Assembly (NCBI GenBank): GCA_963575745.1
Contig: CAUYUJ010003892.1
Span: forward strand, 471,163 to 535,162
Source of the DNA: Prorocentrum cordatum
Taxonomy: Eukaryota > Sar > Dinophyceae > Prorocentrales > Prorocentraceae
Direction: 5' to 3'
DNA length: 64,000 bases
The position numbers and the translations under genes were made by a program. Shown one piece after another: positions 52,600 to 63,947 of the stretch; within the stretch, counting starts at the first letter, position 1; each line of letters opens with the position of its first letter. Below the pieces are notes generated by a model, which was not told the DNA's origin, made no database searches, and worked only from the letters and a program-made list of their open reading frames with translations.

Positions 52600-53420
52600 G
52601 GACGTTGTCCACTTGAGAAAAAGTAGTCGCCTGCGCAACAGCGGCCGCTGTCGCTGCCGGTGTTGGTCAGCGTTTGCTGCCGGGCGTCTTACCGATATTC
52701 TTTCCTGCGCACACTTTGGCCTCGAGTGAGATTGTGCTTGCTTTATGCGCTTGGTGTTTCCCCGGTCATTCGCCCCTACTCGCCTTTGCCTTGCTCACAC
52801 CAGCCCCACTTGCCCTGGTCACAGCCAGTGCTGTCTGCCGCCGCTAACTCGTATTTCTTCCTGCGTAGCACGAGCGCTTGTCTAGCCCACCTAGTTGCAC
52901 TGGGCCTGGTTGCTGCCAGCGTTGGTTGTTTCCACTGGACTCTTCCAGACGATGCCTCATTCTTCCCACTAGCCTTGGTTGTCGCAAGCGCTGGGTGCGG
53001 CGGCTAGCCCCGATAAGTCATCGCCTAGCACCACCAGCTCTGGTTTCTGTCCGCGCTGGTTGCTGGCACCAGCCTATATCGACCATTGCCTGGCTCCACT
53101 AACCCTGACATCCGCCAACACCATGTGCGGCGAATAGCTCTGCCAAGCCTTGCCCCTCTTAGCCTCTACATGGCCCCACAGGACCTCCCTGGCTGTTGCC
53201 ACTGGCCCTTGCCAGCCCCTGTCGGCCCCCGCCTAGCCCCGCTGGCCCCCTGGTTGAGGCCAACGCGGGTTGCCGCCAATAGCCAGTTTTGGCCCTTGCC
53301 CAGCCTCATTAGCCATGTAGGCCTGGTCGCCAGCGACGGAGTTTGCCGACACTATCCCAATATAAACTCCCGGCTGGCTTCAGGCGCCATGGTCGCCGCC
53401 AACTGGCTGCTGACGCTCTA
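52600..53420 (+). repeat. Degenerate C/T-rich repeats
   Basis: Loose recurrence of GTTG(C)CGCCA, CCTTGCC(C)AGCC and CCACTAGCC-like strings about every 60-100 bp. No reliable gene. Confidence 0.4.
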
Positions 53421-53522
53421 GATCAGCCGACAGCTAATACCATCCGGGTTCCACGAGCCAGCACTGTAGAATCCATGACGCCTCGCGGTGTGACGCCGCC
53501 CGCACTCTTCTTTCATTGATCA

Positions 53523-53607
53523 GGGGAACAAGAAGTGCATAAACATAAAAACTCGGAGGTCCGCGCGGACCTCCGAGTTTTTATGTTTGTGTCACTTTTT
53601 GTTCCCC
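53523..53607. repeat. Near-perfect 85-bp palindrome
   Basis: Left arm 53523-53564 (GGGGAACAAGAAGTGCATAA...) and right arm 53565-53607 are inverse complements. The inner 26 bp of each arm are perfect (AACATAAAAACTCGGAGGTC side), and a few changes occur in the outer part. There is essentially no loop (CCGC|GCGG). Confidence 0.9.
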
Positions 53608-53642
53608 TATGGATGCAGGCGTCCTCCAAGGGCCTCCGTGGC

Positions 53643-54286
53643 GTCTCCTCGAAAGGGGGCTTCTGCGGTGTAGCTTGGATGGCCTCCGTGCTTGGCGAGC
53701 GGCGGGTGGGGTCGCGAGAGCCTCCGGGGCTTTCGGAGATTGCCAGCAGGGCCCTCGGCGTTGCGAGAGGCGCCCTTGGCCCGATGTTCTAATGTGCCTT
53801 TCGCGCAGCATTCGAATCTCGTCTAGGCCCTCTTGGGCCTCGTGAGGAGTGCTTTGGAGGCCGCGGGCGCCTTCCTGGAATCAGGAGGGGAGAAAACACA
53901 CAGACACAATTAATCGTCGATCCCAAAGAAAATATGGGAAACTATGGGAAGTGGGGGGGAGGACAAAAACCCAGAACATATGGGAATGTATGTGGAATCT
54001 TTTTATTTGTGTGTATTCATTTGTGTGTCCCGAGGCCCCTTCAGTGGAGTCTCCTCGAAAGGGGGCTTCTGCGGTGTAGCTTGGATGGCCTCCGTGCTTG
54101 GCGAGCGGCGGGTGGGGTCGCGAGAGCCTCCGGGGCTTTCGGAGATTGCCAGCAGGGCCCACGGCGTTGCGAGAGGCGCCCTTGGCCCGATGTTCTAGTT
54201 TGCCTTTCGCGCAGCATTCGAATCTCTTCTAGGCCCTCTTGGGCCTCGTGAGGAGTGCTTTGGAGGCCGCGGGGGCCTTCCTGGAA
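53643..54286 (+). repeat. Direct duplication, ~238 bp, 406-bp period
   Basis: 53643-53880 and 54049-54286 (GTCTCCTCGAAAGGGGGCTT ... GGCGCCTTCCTGGAA or GGGGCCTTCCTGGAA) differ at only about six or seven positions, so the duplication is recent. Between them is A/T-rich sequence with ACACACAGACACAATTAATC. Confidence 0.9.
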
Positions 54287-55140
54287 GCCCTGGGGCCCCT
54301 TGGGGCCAGAGACACCCTCGCCAGCACCCGAGCGGGGGCCACCTCGTGGCAGGCTCCTCTCCCCTCCCGGCGGATGCGTCCAGCGGCCTCTCGGCGCAGC
54401 GTGCCAGCCCCGTGCCCTGCCCCACGTCTCCCCCGAGCTCGTCGCCGCTGAGGCGAGCCCCGCCTGTCCATGCGCGACTCCATGCCCGCTCCGGCCGCCT
54501 GAGGCCCCGCCTTCCTCTGCCCTGTCTCCCTAATTAAAGCTGCGCGTAGCCCGCCTGGCTTTTAGCGGAAGAGGTTCGCTCTCGCCCCGCCGACTAAAAA
54601 AGTCCATGCGCGACTCCAGGTTCGTCGCTGCCGTCAGCCCCGCCCAGCTCCAGCCCTGCCCAGCGCCGTGCCCCCTGCCTGCTCCCCGTCGTGCAGGCGG
54701 CGTTTTGGTTATAAGGCAGGTTCGTGTCGTGGAGACGCCGCGACGACCCCAGCGCGGGTGTTCAAAGTTCAACGCCGCCTGTTGCCTTGAATCGGCCGAC
54801 ATCGAACGGTCTGCGCTATCGGAAAGTCGCGATCGTTCAAGGTTGAGCAACTCCCGCCGTGTCAGAAACCAACGCTGGCGTCGTCACAGCAGCAACCTGC
54901 CGTGCTGCTGTACCCCCCCAAATCATGAGCATCGTTTAACCGATCCCTATCCCCACTGGCGTGGCCTGGGCCCCACTGGCCAATTTACCCCCTAGAGCGG
55001 AATATAGGCTGCTCCCTTCACGTTTCGAGGGGTCTATCCCCAACTGGGGTGGCGGGATGGTGTGGCTGAGATACGCTTTGGGGATGGGGATAGGTCACAC
55101 AAAACTGGCATGAAAACGTTGCATGCTCTTGCTCGCTACT
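54287..55140. other. No recognisable gene
   Basis: GC-rich mixed sequence; CATGCGCGACTCCA(T/G)G occurs twice (54468 and 54604). Nothing else is recognised. Confidence 0.45.
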
Positions 55141-55144
55141 GCTC

Positions 55145-55270
55145 CTGCTTCCTCTCCCAAGTGAGGGAGGAGGAGGAAGAGGAGGAGCAGGAGGAGGGAG
55201 GCCTAGGAAGAGGAGGCGGAAGAGGGAGGAGGGAGGAGGGAGGATGAGGCTGGATGAGGTGGAGGAGAAA
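55145..55270 (+). repeat. GGA-rich purine tract
   Basis: Imperfect GAGGAGGAAGAGG repeat of about 125 bp. Confidence 0.75.
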
Positions 55271-55591
55271 GGGAGGAGGTGCTCGTCCCCTCGCTCGAGC
55301 CGCCCTCGCCGGGCCTCCTTGTGAGGTGGCTGCACCTGCTGGCCCCGTCGCCTCCTCGGCATCCCAGTGGTGCCGCACCGGCGGCGTCGCCGGCGCCGCA
55401 GGCGGGCTGCCTGCGAGAGGCGCTGGGAGCGGGGAGCGGGGCGCTTCGGCGAGCAAGTGCGAACCCCACCCCTGCGGGCCGAGTCGACGCTTGGTTATCG
55501 GACACCCCGCTGGGGTTTTCCTGGCTGGAGACGTCCTTCGAATTCTGAACCCCGGCAGGTTTTGCGGAAATTAAACCTGTACGGGTAGGGT

Positions 55592-55780
55592 TCACATGTG
55601 TTTGCCTGGAGTTGGATCTTTTGCCATGCCGCCAGCTTCGCTGGCCCTGGGAGGGCAGGCGCGCGCCAAGCGCTCGAGCTCGTCAGAGAGGAAGTCACGG
55701 AAGCTTCCGCTCGTCTTGAACCGAATGTACATCGGCGAAAAGCGCTCACTAGGCTCAGCAGCGCCAAGTAGCGCCCAGTA
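55592..55780 (-). CDS. Weak exon candidate on the minus strand
   Basis: The minus-strand frame reads MYIRFKTSGSFRDFLSDELE then RLARACPPRASEAGGMAKD, which is compositionally protein-like and has GC-rich third positions. No splice sites, family or neighbours support it; it may be chance. The adjoining 55756-55800 has AGCGCC.AGTAGC short repeats. Confidence 0.2.
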   Translation of the reverse strand, partial: YWALLGAAEPSERFSPMYIRFKTSGSFRDFLSDELERLARACPPRASEAGGMAKDPTPGKHM

Positions 55781-56011
55781 GCACCCAGTAGCGGCGAATA
55801 GTGTTCCAACAGCACCGAAATGGCGCCCGATGGCGCCATATGAGGGAGATGCATGACGTCCGCTTTGCGCGCTACTAGGCGCCATGGGGATGACCAGACG
55901 CTTCTGTGAGTTGCGTTCTAAAACTCGACTGGAACTTTGATACTTTAGCTCGGGCACGAATGCGTTCATACGCAGGGGGGACTTCCAAGTCGGGCAACGT
56001 TAGGTGGGAAA

Positions 56012-56112
56012 TTGCCTCAGGGGGGACGCATGGACCCCCAATCGCCCACTGATCGCCGATATGGGGCCCGATAGCCCACCCTGCCCAGGACCGTGCGGGT
56101 TCGCTATCGGGG
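56012..56112 (+). repeat. Dispersed repeat, uninterrupted copy of 44632-44950
   Basis: CTCAGGGGGGACGCATGGAC ... CGCCGATATGGGGCCCGA ... GGTTCGCTATCGGGGGCC. The TA at 56060-56061 lies where the MITE sits in the other copy. Confidence 0.7.
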
Positions 56113-57354
56113 GCCTATCGCCGATCAAGCTCGATGTCTCGCCGATTCAAGCTCGAGGTTTCCCTCCCTGAGACGGTCACCCTAACGTGCCAACTCACCA
56201 AGGGGGGAGGCAGGAGGACTGTGAGAAGCGGAGGGACCTCCCTCAGCTTCCGACCAAAGCTGAATGCCTGTGGGGGCCCCTAGCAGTATTTCAGAGCGCG
56301 AATTGCCTACCCCGCTTTCGCTTCCAGGCAAAACCAAGTCATACCACGCGCCTCCTCGTCACGCGGCCTGACCAGTGCAGGCCGTAGTTTGGCATCGCTT
56401 GGTATCTCGTGGAAGCGAGGGTGGTCAAAAGCGAGGTAGGTTTGTTTGCCCCCTAGTATTTGCGTGACAGTCTGTGGTGGAGCATCATACAGCCGCGCCG
56501 TAGCCCGAGCACGTTGGCTCCTGGCCTGTTGATGGCACAGCGAGCACAACGTACAGGATAATGAGTGAGGCACAAAAGGATGATTCCGCTCCCAAACTCT
56601 ATCATTATCGTCGTTATCTGAAGCGGTTGAAGGTAGTAAGGCCATTTGCGAACTCATCGAGAGAAGAGGGTGAAAGTGTCTGCCGGTTGTGGGAAAGGGG
56701 AAGCTGTTACACGCGGGCGTCTTCAGGACACGGGGTAATTGCTCGTCGTATGCTGTGGTGGAAGGGGTGGCACGTCGGTTGGAGTCGTTCGACCAGACAG
56801 GAAGTTCTGGATGTAGGAGACATCGGTTTGAAGCCTGTCATCATCTGTGGGTAAGAGCAGTGTGAGTGGAGGAGAGGTGTGCCCAGTCCTCAGGGCAGCC
56901 GTCAAGCTTATATAGCAGAACCCGCGTTTTGGTCTCTGGGCCCCAGGAGCGGCCCCCTTCTCCCCCATCCCTCCAACGCGTTTGGTTGGGAAAGGAGGCG
57001 CAGTCGTTCACATCTAGCAGCCCCGTCTTTTACTGGAGCAAGCCGTGTGGTATTGAGGCAGAGTTCGCGGAGCGAACTTGGCGTTTGTTGTATCGGTTCT
57101 GTCGCAGCCACTGTGCTTTGGGATTTTGGGAAATTCTGCGAATGTATGCGTCCCGATCTCCTGGAGGATCGCGCGTCGCAGCTCGGCTCCCTTGATCAGA
57201 TTTCGCGTGTTTGCTTACCGGCGTATCCATGAGCTCGATTCGTTACCTTGTCCTCTATTTATGTTGGTCTTTTGTATTTCGTAAATGCCGTTATCGCAGG
57301 ATGCTCTATGGCCACAACATTCGTTCGAATCTACGGAAAGAGCGCGTTCTGTGG
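56113..57354. other. No recognisable gene
   Basis: Mixed-complexity DNA with only short open stretches; no domain recognised. Confidence 0.45.
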
Positions 57355-58500
57355 TCGCTTGGAGGGGGGGGGGGGGTGGAACCGGACCCCACCCCCCAGG
57401 GTTCGAACCCCCCCCCGTGACGGAGGGGGGGGTTCGAACCCCCCCGCCCCTCCCCCCTTCCACCCCTGCTTCCCCTCTCCTCGGGCCGGCGTTTGCGTCG
57501 GCGGCGGCTGGCGACGGCGGCGGCGACGACGATTTCCTCTTCTGGGCCGGCGCCCGCGCCTGCGGCGGCGGGCGGCGGTGGCGGGGAGCGTCGACGAGGA
57601 CGACGGTGGTGGTGGTGGTGGTGGTGGTGGGTTGTGGTGGTGGTGTTGGTGGCGGTGGTGGTGGTGGTGGTGGCGGTGGTGGTGTGGTGGTTTGTTGTGG
57701 TGGTGGTGCTTGTGGCGGCGGCGGGTGTTGGTGGTGGTGGTGATGGTTTGGTGGTGGTGTGGTGGTGGTTTGTGGTGGTGGTGGGTTGTGGTGGTGGTGG
57801 TGGTGGTTTGGCGGTGGTGTGGTGGTGGTATGTGGTGGTGGTGGTGGTGGTGGTAGTGGGTTGTGGTTTTGGCGGTGGTTTGTGGAGGTGGTGCTGGTGG
57901 TTGTGGTGGTGGTGGCGGTAGTGGTGGTGGTGGTGTGGTGGTTTGTGGTGGTGGTGGTGGGTTGTGCTTCTGGTAGTGGTGGTGGTTGTGGCGGTGGTGG
58001 TGGTGTGGTGAACTGTGGTGGTGGTGGTGGTAGTGGTGGTGGGTTTTTGTGGTGGTGGTGGTGGTGGTGATCGTGAGTTAATTTGTGGTGGTGGTGGTGG
58101 TGGTTGTGGTGGTGTGGTGGTTGTGTGGTGGTAGTTTGTGGTGGTGGCGGTGGTGGGTTGTGGTGGTGGCGGTGGTTTGTGGACGTGGTGCTGGTGGTGG
58201 TGGTGTGGTGGCGGTGGTGGTGGTGGTGTGGTGGTTTGTGGTGGTGGTGGGTTGTGCTGCTGGTAGTGGTGGTGGTTGTGGCGGTGGTGGTGGTGGTGGA
58301 GTGGTAATTTGTGGTGGTGGTGGTGGTAGTGGTGGTGGGTTTTTGTGGTGGTGGTGATGGTGAGTTGTGGTGGTGGTGGTGTGGTGGTGGTGGCTGTGGT
58401 GGTGGTGGTGGTGGTTGTGTGGTGCTGTTGGTGTGTGTGGTGGTGGTGGTGGTGGTTGAGGCGGTGGTGGTGGTGGTAGTGGGGGTGGTGGTTTGAACCC
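57355..58500 (+). repeat. G/C-run cluster and ~900-bp (GGT)n microsatellite
   Basis: 57355-57470 has G- and C-runs. 57600-58500 is almost entirely GGT/GTG units with GTGGTTTGTGGT and GCG interruptions. The apparent poly-His/Pro/Thr and poly-Gly/Val/Trp proteins in all frames are artefacts. Confidence 0.9.
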
Positions 58501-58599
58501 CCACCCCCTCCCCCGCCTCGGGCTGCTTCTGAACATCGTCGCAGCGTCCCCGCCGTCGTCGCTGCTGGCGGCCGCCACGCCGGCGCCGGCGCCGGCGTC

Positions 58600-58740
58600 G
58601 AGGGGGGAGGTTTTTTGGGGGGGGGGGGGGGTGGACCCCCCCCCCGCTTGGGAGGGGGGGGGGGGGTTCGGGGGGGGGGGTTGGGGGGGAGGGGGGTCCC
58701 CGCTGGTTGTGACCGACGGCGCCGAGTGTTGGGGGGGGGT
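58600..58740 (+). repeat. Cluster of long G-runs
   Basis: Several G-runs of 8-14 separated by a few bases; potential G-quadruplex sequence. Run lengths may be unreliable. Confidence 0.8.
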
Positions 58741-60000
58741 ACCCCCGGTTCGAAACGCGCCGCCGAATGTTCCCAAGGCAAGCGCCCGTGAAATGCGCTC
58801 TCTCAATTTACGTCGCCCCCGTCTTCGATCGCTTCGAAATACCTCGCTCGGTCACTCGACATTTATATCGACGGTTATAGGATATCATCGGTAGGTGCGG
58901 AGGCGGCAGTCAGGCGGGATTTGACAGAGTTCGCCAGTGTTGCAATGCAGGTTGTTCAGATAGCCATGTGCTGCTCGGCCGCCGAGGACTGGGCGGCAGT
59001 TGTGGCTTCTAATTCTAGACTGGGCAAGTCTGCCTCCCAGTTCCTCGGTGTATTTGGAGGCGACGGCTTACCGCATGCACCAGTCAACCTCGGCGTCGAT
59101 CACACGGCTTCGGGAGCTGATTTGTCTTCCTTCCAGGGGGAACATCGGAGGCGCCGGAGGCTTCGCGCGGAAGTCCCCAATCCAGCGCCGATGTGCCTGC
59201 CATGCGGAGGGCACCCGCGCGGACGCTCTAGCGTCGTCGTGTCTTCTTGTCCTCCCCCTGGGGCGGGCGCGGGGGCGCGAAGTTATTCGCGCCACGCGCT
59301 TCGCGCAGCGCGACGCGCGAGTTGGGGGGCCCTTGAACCAGGAGAGGCCGCCGCCCGAGGCTCTGGGGAGTCTCGGCGACGGCCGACTGCCCTGCCTTCG
59401 CGTAAGCCGGCGAGCAGGGTACGGCCCAGGTCGATCGAGCAAGAAACGCGGCATGAACGTACAGTGGAGGCCCATGCCGAGAAACACCCTGCTTGCCTCC
59501 AGGGTGCCCGGGTGTCTTGGGTTTCGAGGGTTTTGCCAAGGAAAGCGCGACGTTCGCACACCAAACATCCATGGACGGCCTGATGCTTCAGGGTTGGGTT
59601 CCTCGTGCAAAGACTCTTGTGGACTCGCACCTTCTGTAAACATATTCGGTCGAAGGCCCGCGCGGATTTCTTGGGCCTGCCCTGGACCCTCACGTGGCGG
59701 CGCCAGAGACGCCGCTCATGGCGCGCTCCGCGCGCATGGGAGGGAGGTCCAGCGCAGATCAAGCAAATCTGCGCGGTCCTTCGAGAGCTCATGCTGGCCA
59801 TTGCGCGCCGTTGCTCCGCGCCCCCCCCCCCCCCTCGGGGACAGGAACAGGATTTCAAAACTGTGTTCGAGACGGTCGCCGCGCACAGTGTAGCGGACAT
59901 TGGGGGCAGGTTCGCGAGCGCGAGATGTGCCTGCATATTTATACCATGTTACGGGCCAGTGCTCACACTTTTTAAGTGTACGCGTGTGCGCTCCCCGCCC
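58741..60000. other. No recognisable gene
   Basis: GC-rich sequence with open frames on both strands but no recognised domain. A C-run of about 14 lies at 59820-59833. Confidence 0.4.
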
Positions 60001-60545
60001 CCGCCCACGGACGCCGCGGGGCTCAGGCGCCGCTGCCTCCGAGGAGCCCGCCGCCTTCGGCTCTTGGCACTCGCTCCACCAGGCCGCCCGGAGCCTCCAG
60101 AATCGCGCCCCCTCCCCGCGCGCCGCGCGGGCGCCGCTTGGAGGCCGCCGACGGCCCTTAGGGAAGGCCTCTGCAGAGGCCCTCTGGGGCGCTGCGCGGG
60201 GCGCCGCTCGGGGGCCCTGCGGGGGCCCTGTGGAGACCCTCTGCAGCGGTCCTTCGGGCGCTTCTCGGTGGCCCTTCGGGAGGCCCTCCCTCGGCGGCCG
60301 CCGGGGGCCCGCGGAGGCCCTCAGGGAGGCCCTGCTGCGGAGGGAGGCCCCGCAGAGGCCCCGCAGAGGCCCGGAGGCCAACGGACGCACCCCGCGGGGG
60401 TCTCCTGGGCGCCTTCCGGAGGCCCTCAGGGGGGGGCCCCTCGCGAGCGGCCTCGGGCCGCCGCGCCCGCGCGCTTTGGCAGCAGACCGCGGGAGGGCGA
60501 GGGGGGAGAGGCTGGGAGCGCACGAGACTCCCCGAGGGCGGTGAG
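60001..60545 (+). repeat. Degenerate GGCCCTC/GCGGGGG repeats
   Basis: Very GC-rich with recurrent GAGGCCCT(C), GGGGGCCC and GCCTTCGGG-like strings, related in style to the CTTGGGGGCC repeats. Confidence 0.5.
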
Positions 60546-60548
60546 GAC

Positions 60549-60855
60549 TGGAGGAGGAGGAGGAGGAGGAGGAGGAGGAGGAGGAGGAGGAGGAGGAGGA
60601 GGAGGAGGAGGAGGAGGAGGAGGAGGAGGAGGAGGAGCGGGGCGGAGGCGGAGGCGAGGCGGAGGCGGAGGCGGAGGCGGAGGCGGAGGCGGAGGGCGGA
60701 GCGGAGGGCGGAGGCGGAGGCGGAGGCGGGGGGCGGAGGCGGAGGCGGAGGCGGAGGCGGAGGCGGAGGCGGAGGCGGAGGCGGAGGCGGAGGCGGAGGC
60801 GGAGGCGGAGGCGGAGGCGGAGGAGGAGGAGGAGGAGGAGGAGGAGGAGGAGGAC
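60549..60855 (+). repeat. (GGA)n and (GGAGGC)n microsatellite
   Basis: 60549-60636 is (GGA)n, 60637-60823 is mostly (GGAGGC)n with short GGGCGG breaks, and 60824-60855 is (GGA)n again. Confidence 0.95.
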
Positions 60856-61400
60856 AGGTGTTGGTGATGATGATGCTCGAGTTTGACGAGACGGCATGGC
60901 TAGCAGCACTGGGCGAATGCTGCTCTTCAAGATGTTGCTGTCTCCGTTATGTTGTTGCTGCTGATGATGATGTTGATTATGATTATGCCTAAGATGTGAA
61001 CACGGTGATTGTTATGATGACGATGAGTAGGACGATGATGAGTCCGAGGGTGAGGACGGGAATGAGGATGCGGGTGAGGACGGGTACGACTATGTCACGC
61101 GCTTGTTCTTGATAGCGCTGTCGGCCCCTCGGTCTGCGCTAGAACCTGAGCTCGCGTAAAGCTTGCGCGACGGTTCTAGTATATCTCTATGTATCGGTAT
61201 ACACATATTTAGATTTGTAATCGCATTGCCAATTGCCACTCCATTTCTTTCTCGGTTCAACTCTCTCACTCTCTCCCTCTTTCTTTCCTTTTTTGATTGC
61301 TCTCTCTCTCTCTTTCTCTCCCTCTCTGCCCCTCTATCTTTACCTCTCTGTCCTTCTGCATCTGTTGATCTGTCTCGCTGCTTGCGTATATTTTTCCTAG
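60856..61400. repeat. GAT-rich then CT-rich low-complexity DNA
   Basis: GATGATGAT-type repeats (60865-61090) and a pyrimidine tract (61250-61350, CTCTCTCTCTTTCTC). No gene. Confidence 0.6.
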
Positions 61401-61404
61401 CGGC

Positions 61405-61662
61405 GCGCGTGATCCAGGTCAGATGGAAGAGAGACTCCGTTTCTCTGCTGAAGCAGTATTACAAGAGAATGCCCATCCGCCGAAAGTGGAGGACTGCTCA
61501 CAGGGGAGCCAGAAGAGTCGATCGGGCTGGCCCTTTGTTTTTCACAGCCCACCTCAAGCCTCCCCAGAGATCCCAGACATTTCCAGATTTCTGGCGGCTC
61601 GAAGAACAACGAGAAGGCCATGTGTTTTCGCCATGCTGGTCCTCCTGTGACAAGGTAGGGTG
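61405..61662 (+). CDS. Exon-like open stretch, frame uncertain
   Basis: Two + frames are open here. One reads QYYKRMPIRRKWRTAHRGAR, the other MEERLRFSAEAVLQENAHPP. A GT lies after GACAAG at 61658-61660, a plausible splice donor. No family is recognised; kept only as a weak candidate. Confidence 0.2.
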
Positions 61663-62519
61663 CCCAATTACATCAACATATGACCTAAGATGATCAACCC
61701 GTCCCCAGGAAGAGGTCGGGGACCCGTATCTCGAAAACATCGAGCAGTTGGATGTCTGGGCAGCGAGTATCTTTCACTTGTCTCGAGCTCCATCTGGCCC
61801 CGGCTGACTTCCCTAAACCCTGACCCCTTTCGCTTCTGTGGGGCTTCGGCTTGTCACTTTTGCCAGCTTTCTCGTGTCCCCCTCCCGCCCGAGTGTTTGC
61901 CGATGTTGATGGATTCATGTACCTGGTCTCTTGCTGATAACTCTTCTGCCCGTCTTCCTGGTGGTCCTTCTTATCCTCAGCATTATCATCTTCTTCCTTC
62001 CTCGCCTCCTTCTCGTTCCAACGGTGGCCCCGGCCCGAACGGGAATACGCCGGTGCTCGATACCACTACTCACACTCGCATTCTGAACATTAAGCTTGGT
62101 CCCTCCTCATCCTTCTCGTCCTCGCCGTTCTGTGTATTCAGTTCAAGCTTCAGCCTCAGCCGTTCCGCCATGGTCCTCAGCGACAGACGCTCACTTTGAG
62201 CTGGCACTCAGCTTGGTGACCCCGATCACACACAATTTTGTAAGTCTAGGGGGCCGTCGGTTGAAAGCACGGGCGACTACCCGAGGCACTTGACCCTTTA
62301 CTTCTCCTCAGGTAAGCCCGACTTGATGCGCTTCTATGCTCCAGCCATCTGTATAGCTCTGTGCTGTCGCATGCCTTGGAGTTGGATCGTGTTTGTATTG
62401 ATGGGTGGCAGGAGGCCTGTGAGTCTTGTCACCTTCTTCGTTCTGCAGTTTCTGATTTGTTGTGTCTTTCATTCAGTTTGTCGTTTACTCTTTCCGTGCG
62501 AATGACCCCCCCCTCCAGG

Positions 62520-62628
62520 AGAGCAATCTTGAAGGGCACCATGGTGATGTGCAACAAGACGGGCCAGGTGAAGATACCCCCGCTGGCCATCTCCGGGTAC
62601 GACGAGAGGAGATCCGGGCGGGTGTTGC
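62520..62628 (+). CDS. Exon-like open stretch after a strong acceptor-like site
   Basis: A pyrimidine-rich CCCCCCCCTCCAG ends at 62519. The frame RAILKGTMVMCNKTGQVKIP then PLAISGYDERRSGRV follows, with GT near 62623 as possible donor. Protein-like but unrecognised. Confidence 0.22.
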
Positions 62629-63758
62629 TCTGTGATGATCGTGACCAGGGATATCGGCGAGTTATTGGCGCGCGGAGGCGGCGATTCGCTGGCTGAGGTG
62701 CATGGCGCAGCGTCTTTGCCAACTAAGTCTCGCCTGCCATCCTGGGTGTTGCTTGCGAGAAGCAGGACTGGGCACGTCCACGAGACGTTGCTGCGTGACA
62801 GGTGGGATACTTGCACATATTATCTTGCAGTGCAGGCGACGCGGGGAGCGACGTGTCCAGTGAACATACGGTGAGGGAGGCTGGCGCATGTTTTACAACG
62901 CGTTTTCACGTGATTGGGAGGGGGCGAGTCCTTTGGGACATGTTGCGCACGATGGACATATTCTGGATGCCGTGGTTGGAGTGCGTTGGTTGTCTGAAGT
63001 CGGCCAGGTCCCGACTTTAGTCATCGCACCAGGGGCCTTCTTGGGGGCCGCCGAGGTTGGACTCATGGAGGAGGTCGAAGCTTCAGACTACATGGTTGGC
63101 CTCGAATCTCTACCTTCGGGCCATAATGAGTGTACATACCCCTACTTTGCTCGCAAAGCAGGCGCGAGGGGGAGTGTCATCCAGGATTTTTTTTGGGGTG
63201 CGCCGCTCCCTGGCCTCAGGCCCGCCGGTTTGAACTCCTCACTGCCGCCCGCACACCCTTCCATTCTAGCTGAGGCGCCCGAGATCTAGACCAGGCGCCG
63301 TCATCTCGTGGCTCGTGGGCCCCGATCGAGCTGGGTGTCCGAGTCCCCTGGCTCGTGGGTTATTGTGGCCAGTCACCGCCACTTGCCGAGTACCCACCGT
63401 CACACAATTCACAGCACCCTGGACTCTTGGATCGGGTGCCCGAGCTCTGTGTCCCGTGGCTTGTGATTGGCGGGCCCTCGTGAGTTGATGCATTTTACGT
63501 AATGGGGCGCGATTCGTTTCGATCTCCTACGTGCCACTCATGTGTCCCATGCCGCGCAGGAAAGCCTAGATTTGATTTGGGGTATCAGAGCATTGTGGCC
63601 TGTGACCAACGCTCCATCACGGTTCCGTGTTCTTGTTTAGTGCGTGTTGCACGTTGCCTACGTCATATTGCGTGCTACTGGCCAACGGCCCCAGACACTC
63701 ACCTAGCAGGGATGGTGGGATCTGCTTGTGATTGAGTTGCAATGTGATGCTTTCTGGC
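62629..63758. other. No recognisable gene
   Basis: Mixed sequence with CTCGTGGG/GGCTCGTGGG short repeats around 63300-63480. Short frames only. Confidence 0.4.
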
Positions 63759-63947
63759 CAGAATCTCGAGGCAGGCCCAGTCGTGGACGCGAAAGCGCCA
63801 CGGGAGGCCCAGGGAAGCCCCAAGATGCCCACGAGCATCGTCGACCCTCGATCCTCCTCGATCGACCCGAGCCCGTCGGCGAGGACGAACCCCTACAGAG
63901 GGAAGTGGGAGAACCTCAAGTCCACCCGCGTCTGGATCAAGGACTGA
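63759..63947 (+). CDS. Possible C-terminal exon of a host gene
   Basis: The open frame ends IVDPRSSSIDPSPSARTNPY then RGKWENLKSTRVWIKD and TGA at 63945-63947. Strong G/C third positions contrast with the surroundings. An AG acceptor could lie near 63780. The upstream part of the gene is not identifiable. Confidence 0.3.
   Translation, partial: QNLEAGPVVDAKAPREAQGSPKMPTSIVDPRSSSIDPSPSARTNPYRGKWENLKSTRVWIKD

Noticed and set aside
57215-58781. His/Thr/Pro-rich proteins of over 400 residues
   Set aside because: Pure translation of the (GGT)n microsatellite and G/C-runs.
59605-60867. 420-codon frame ending in Glu/Ala repeats
   Set aside because: The C-terminal half is the (GGA)n/(GGAGGC)n microsatellite and the N-terminal half is degenerate GGCCCTC repeat; no domain seen.
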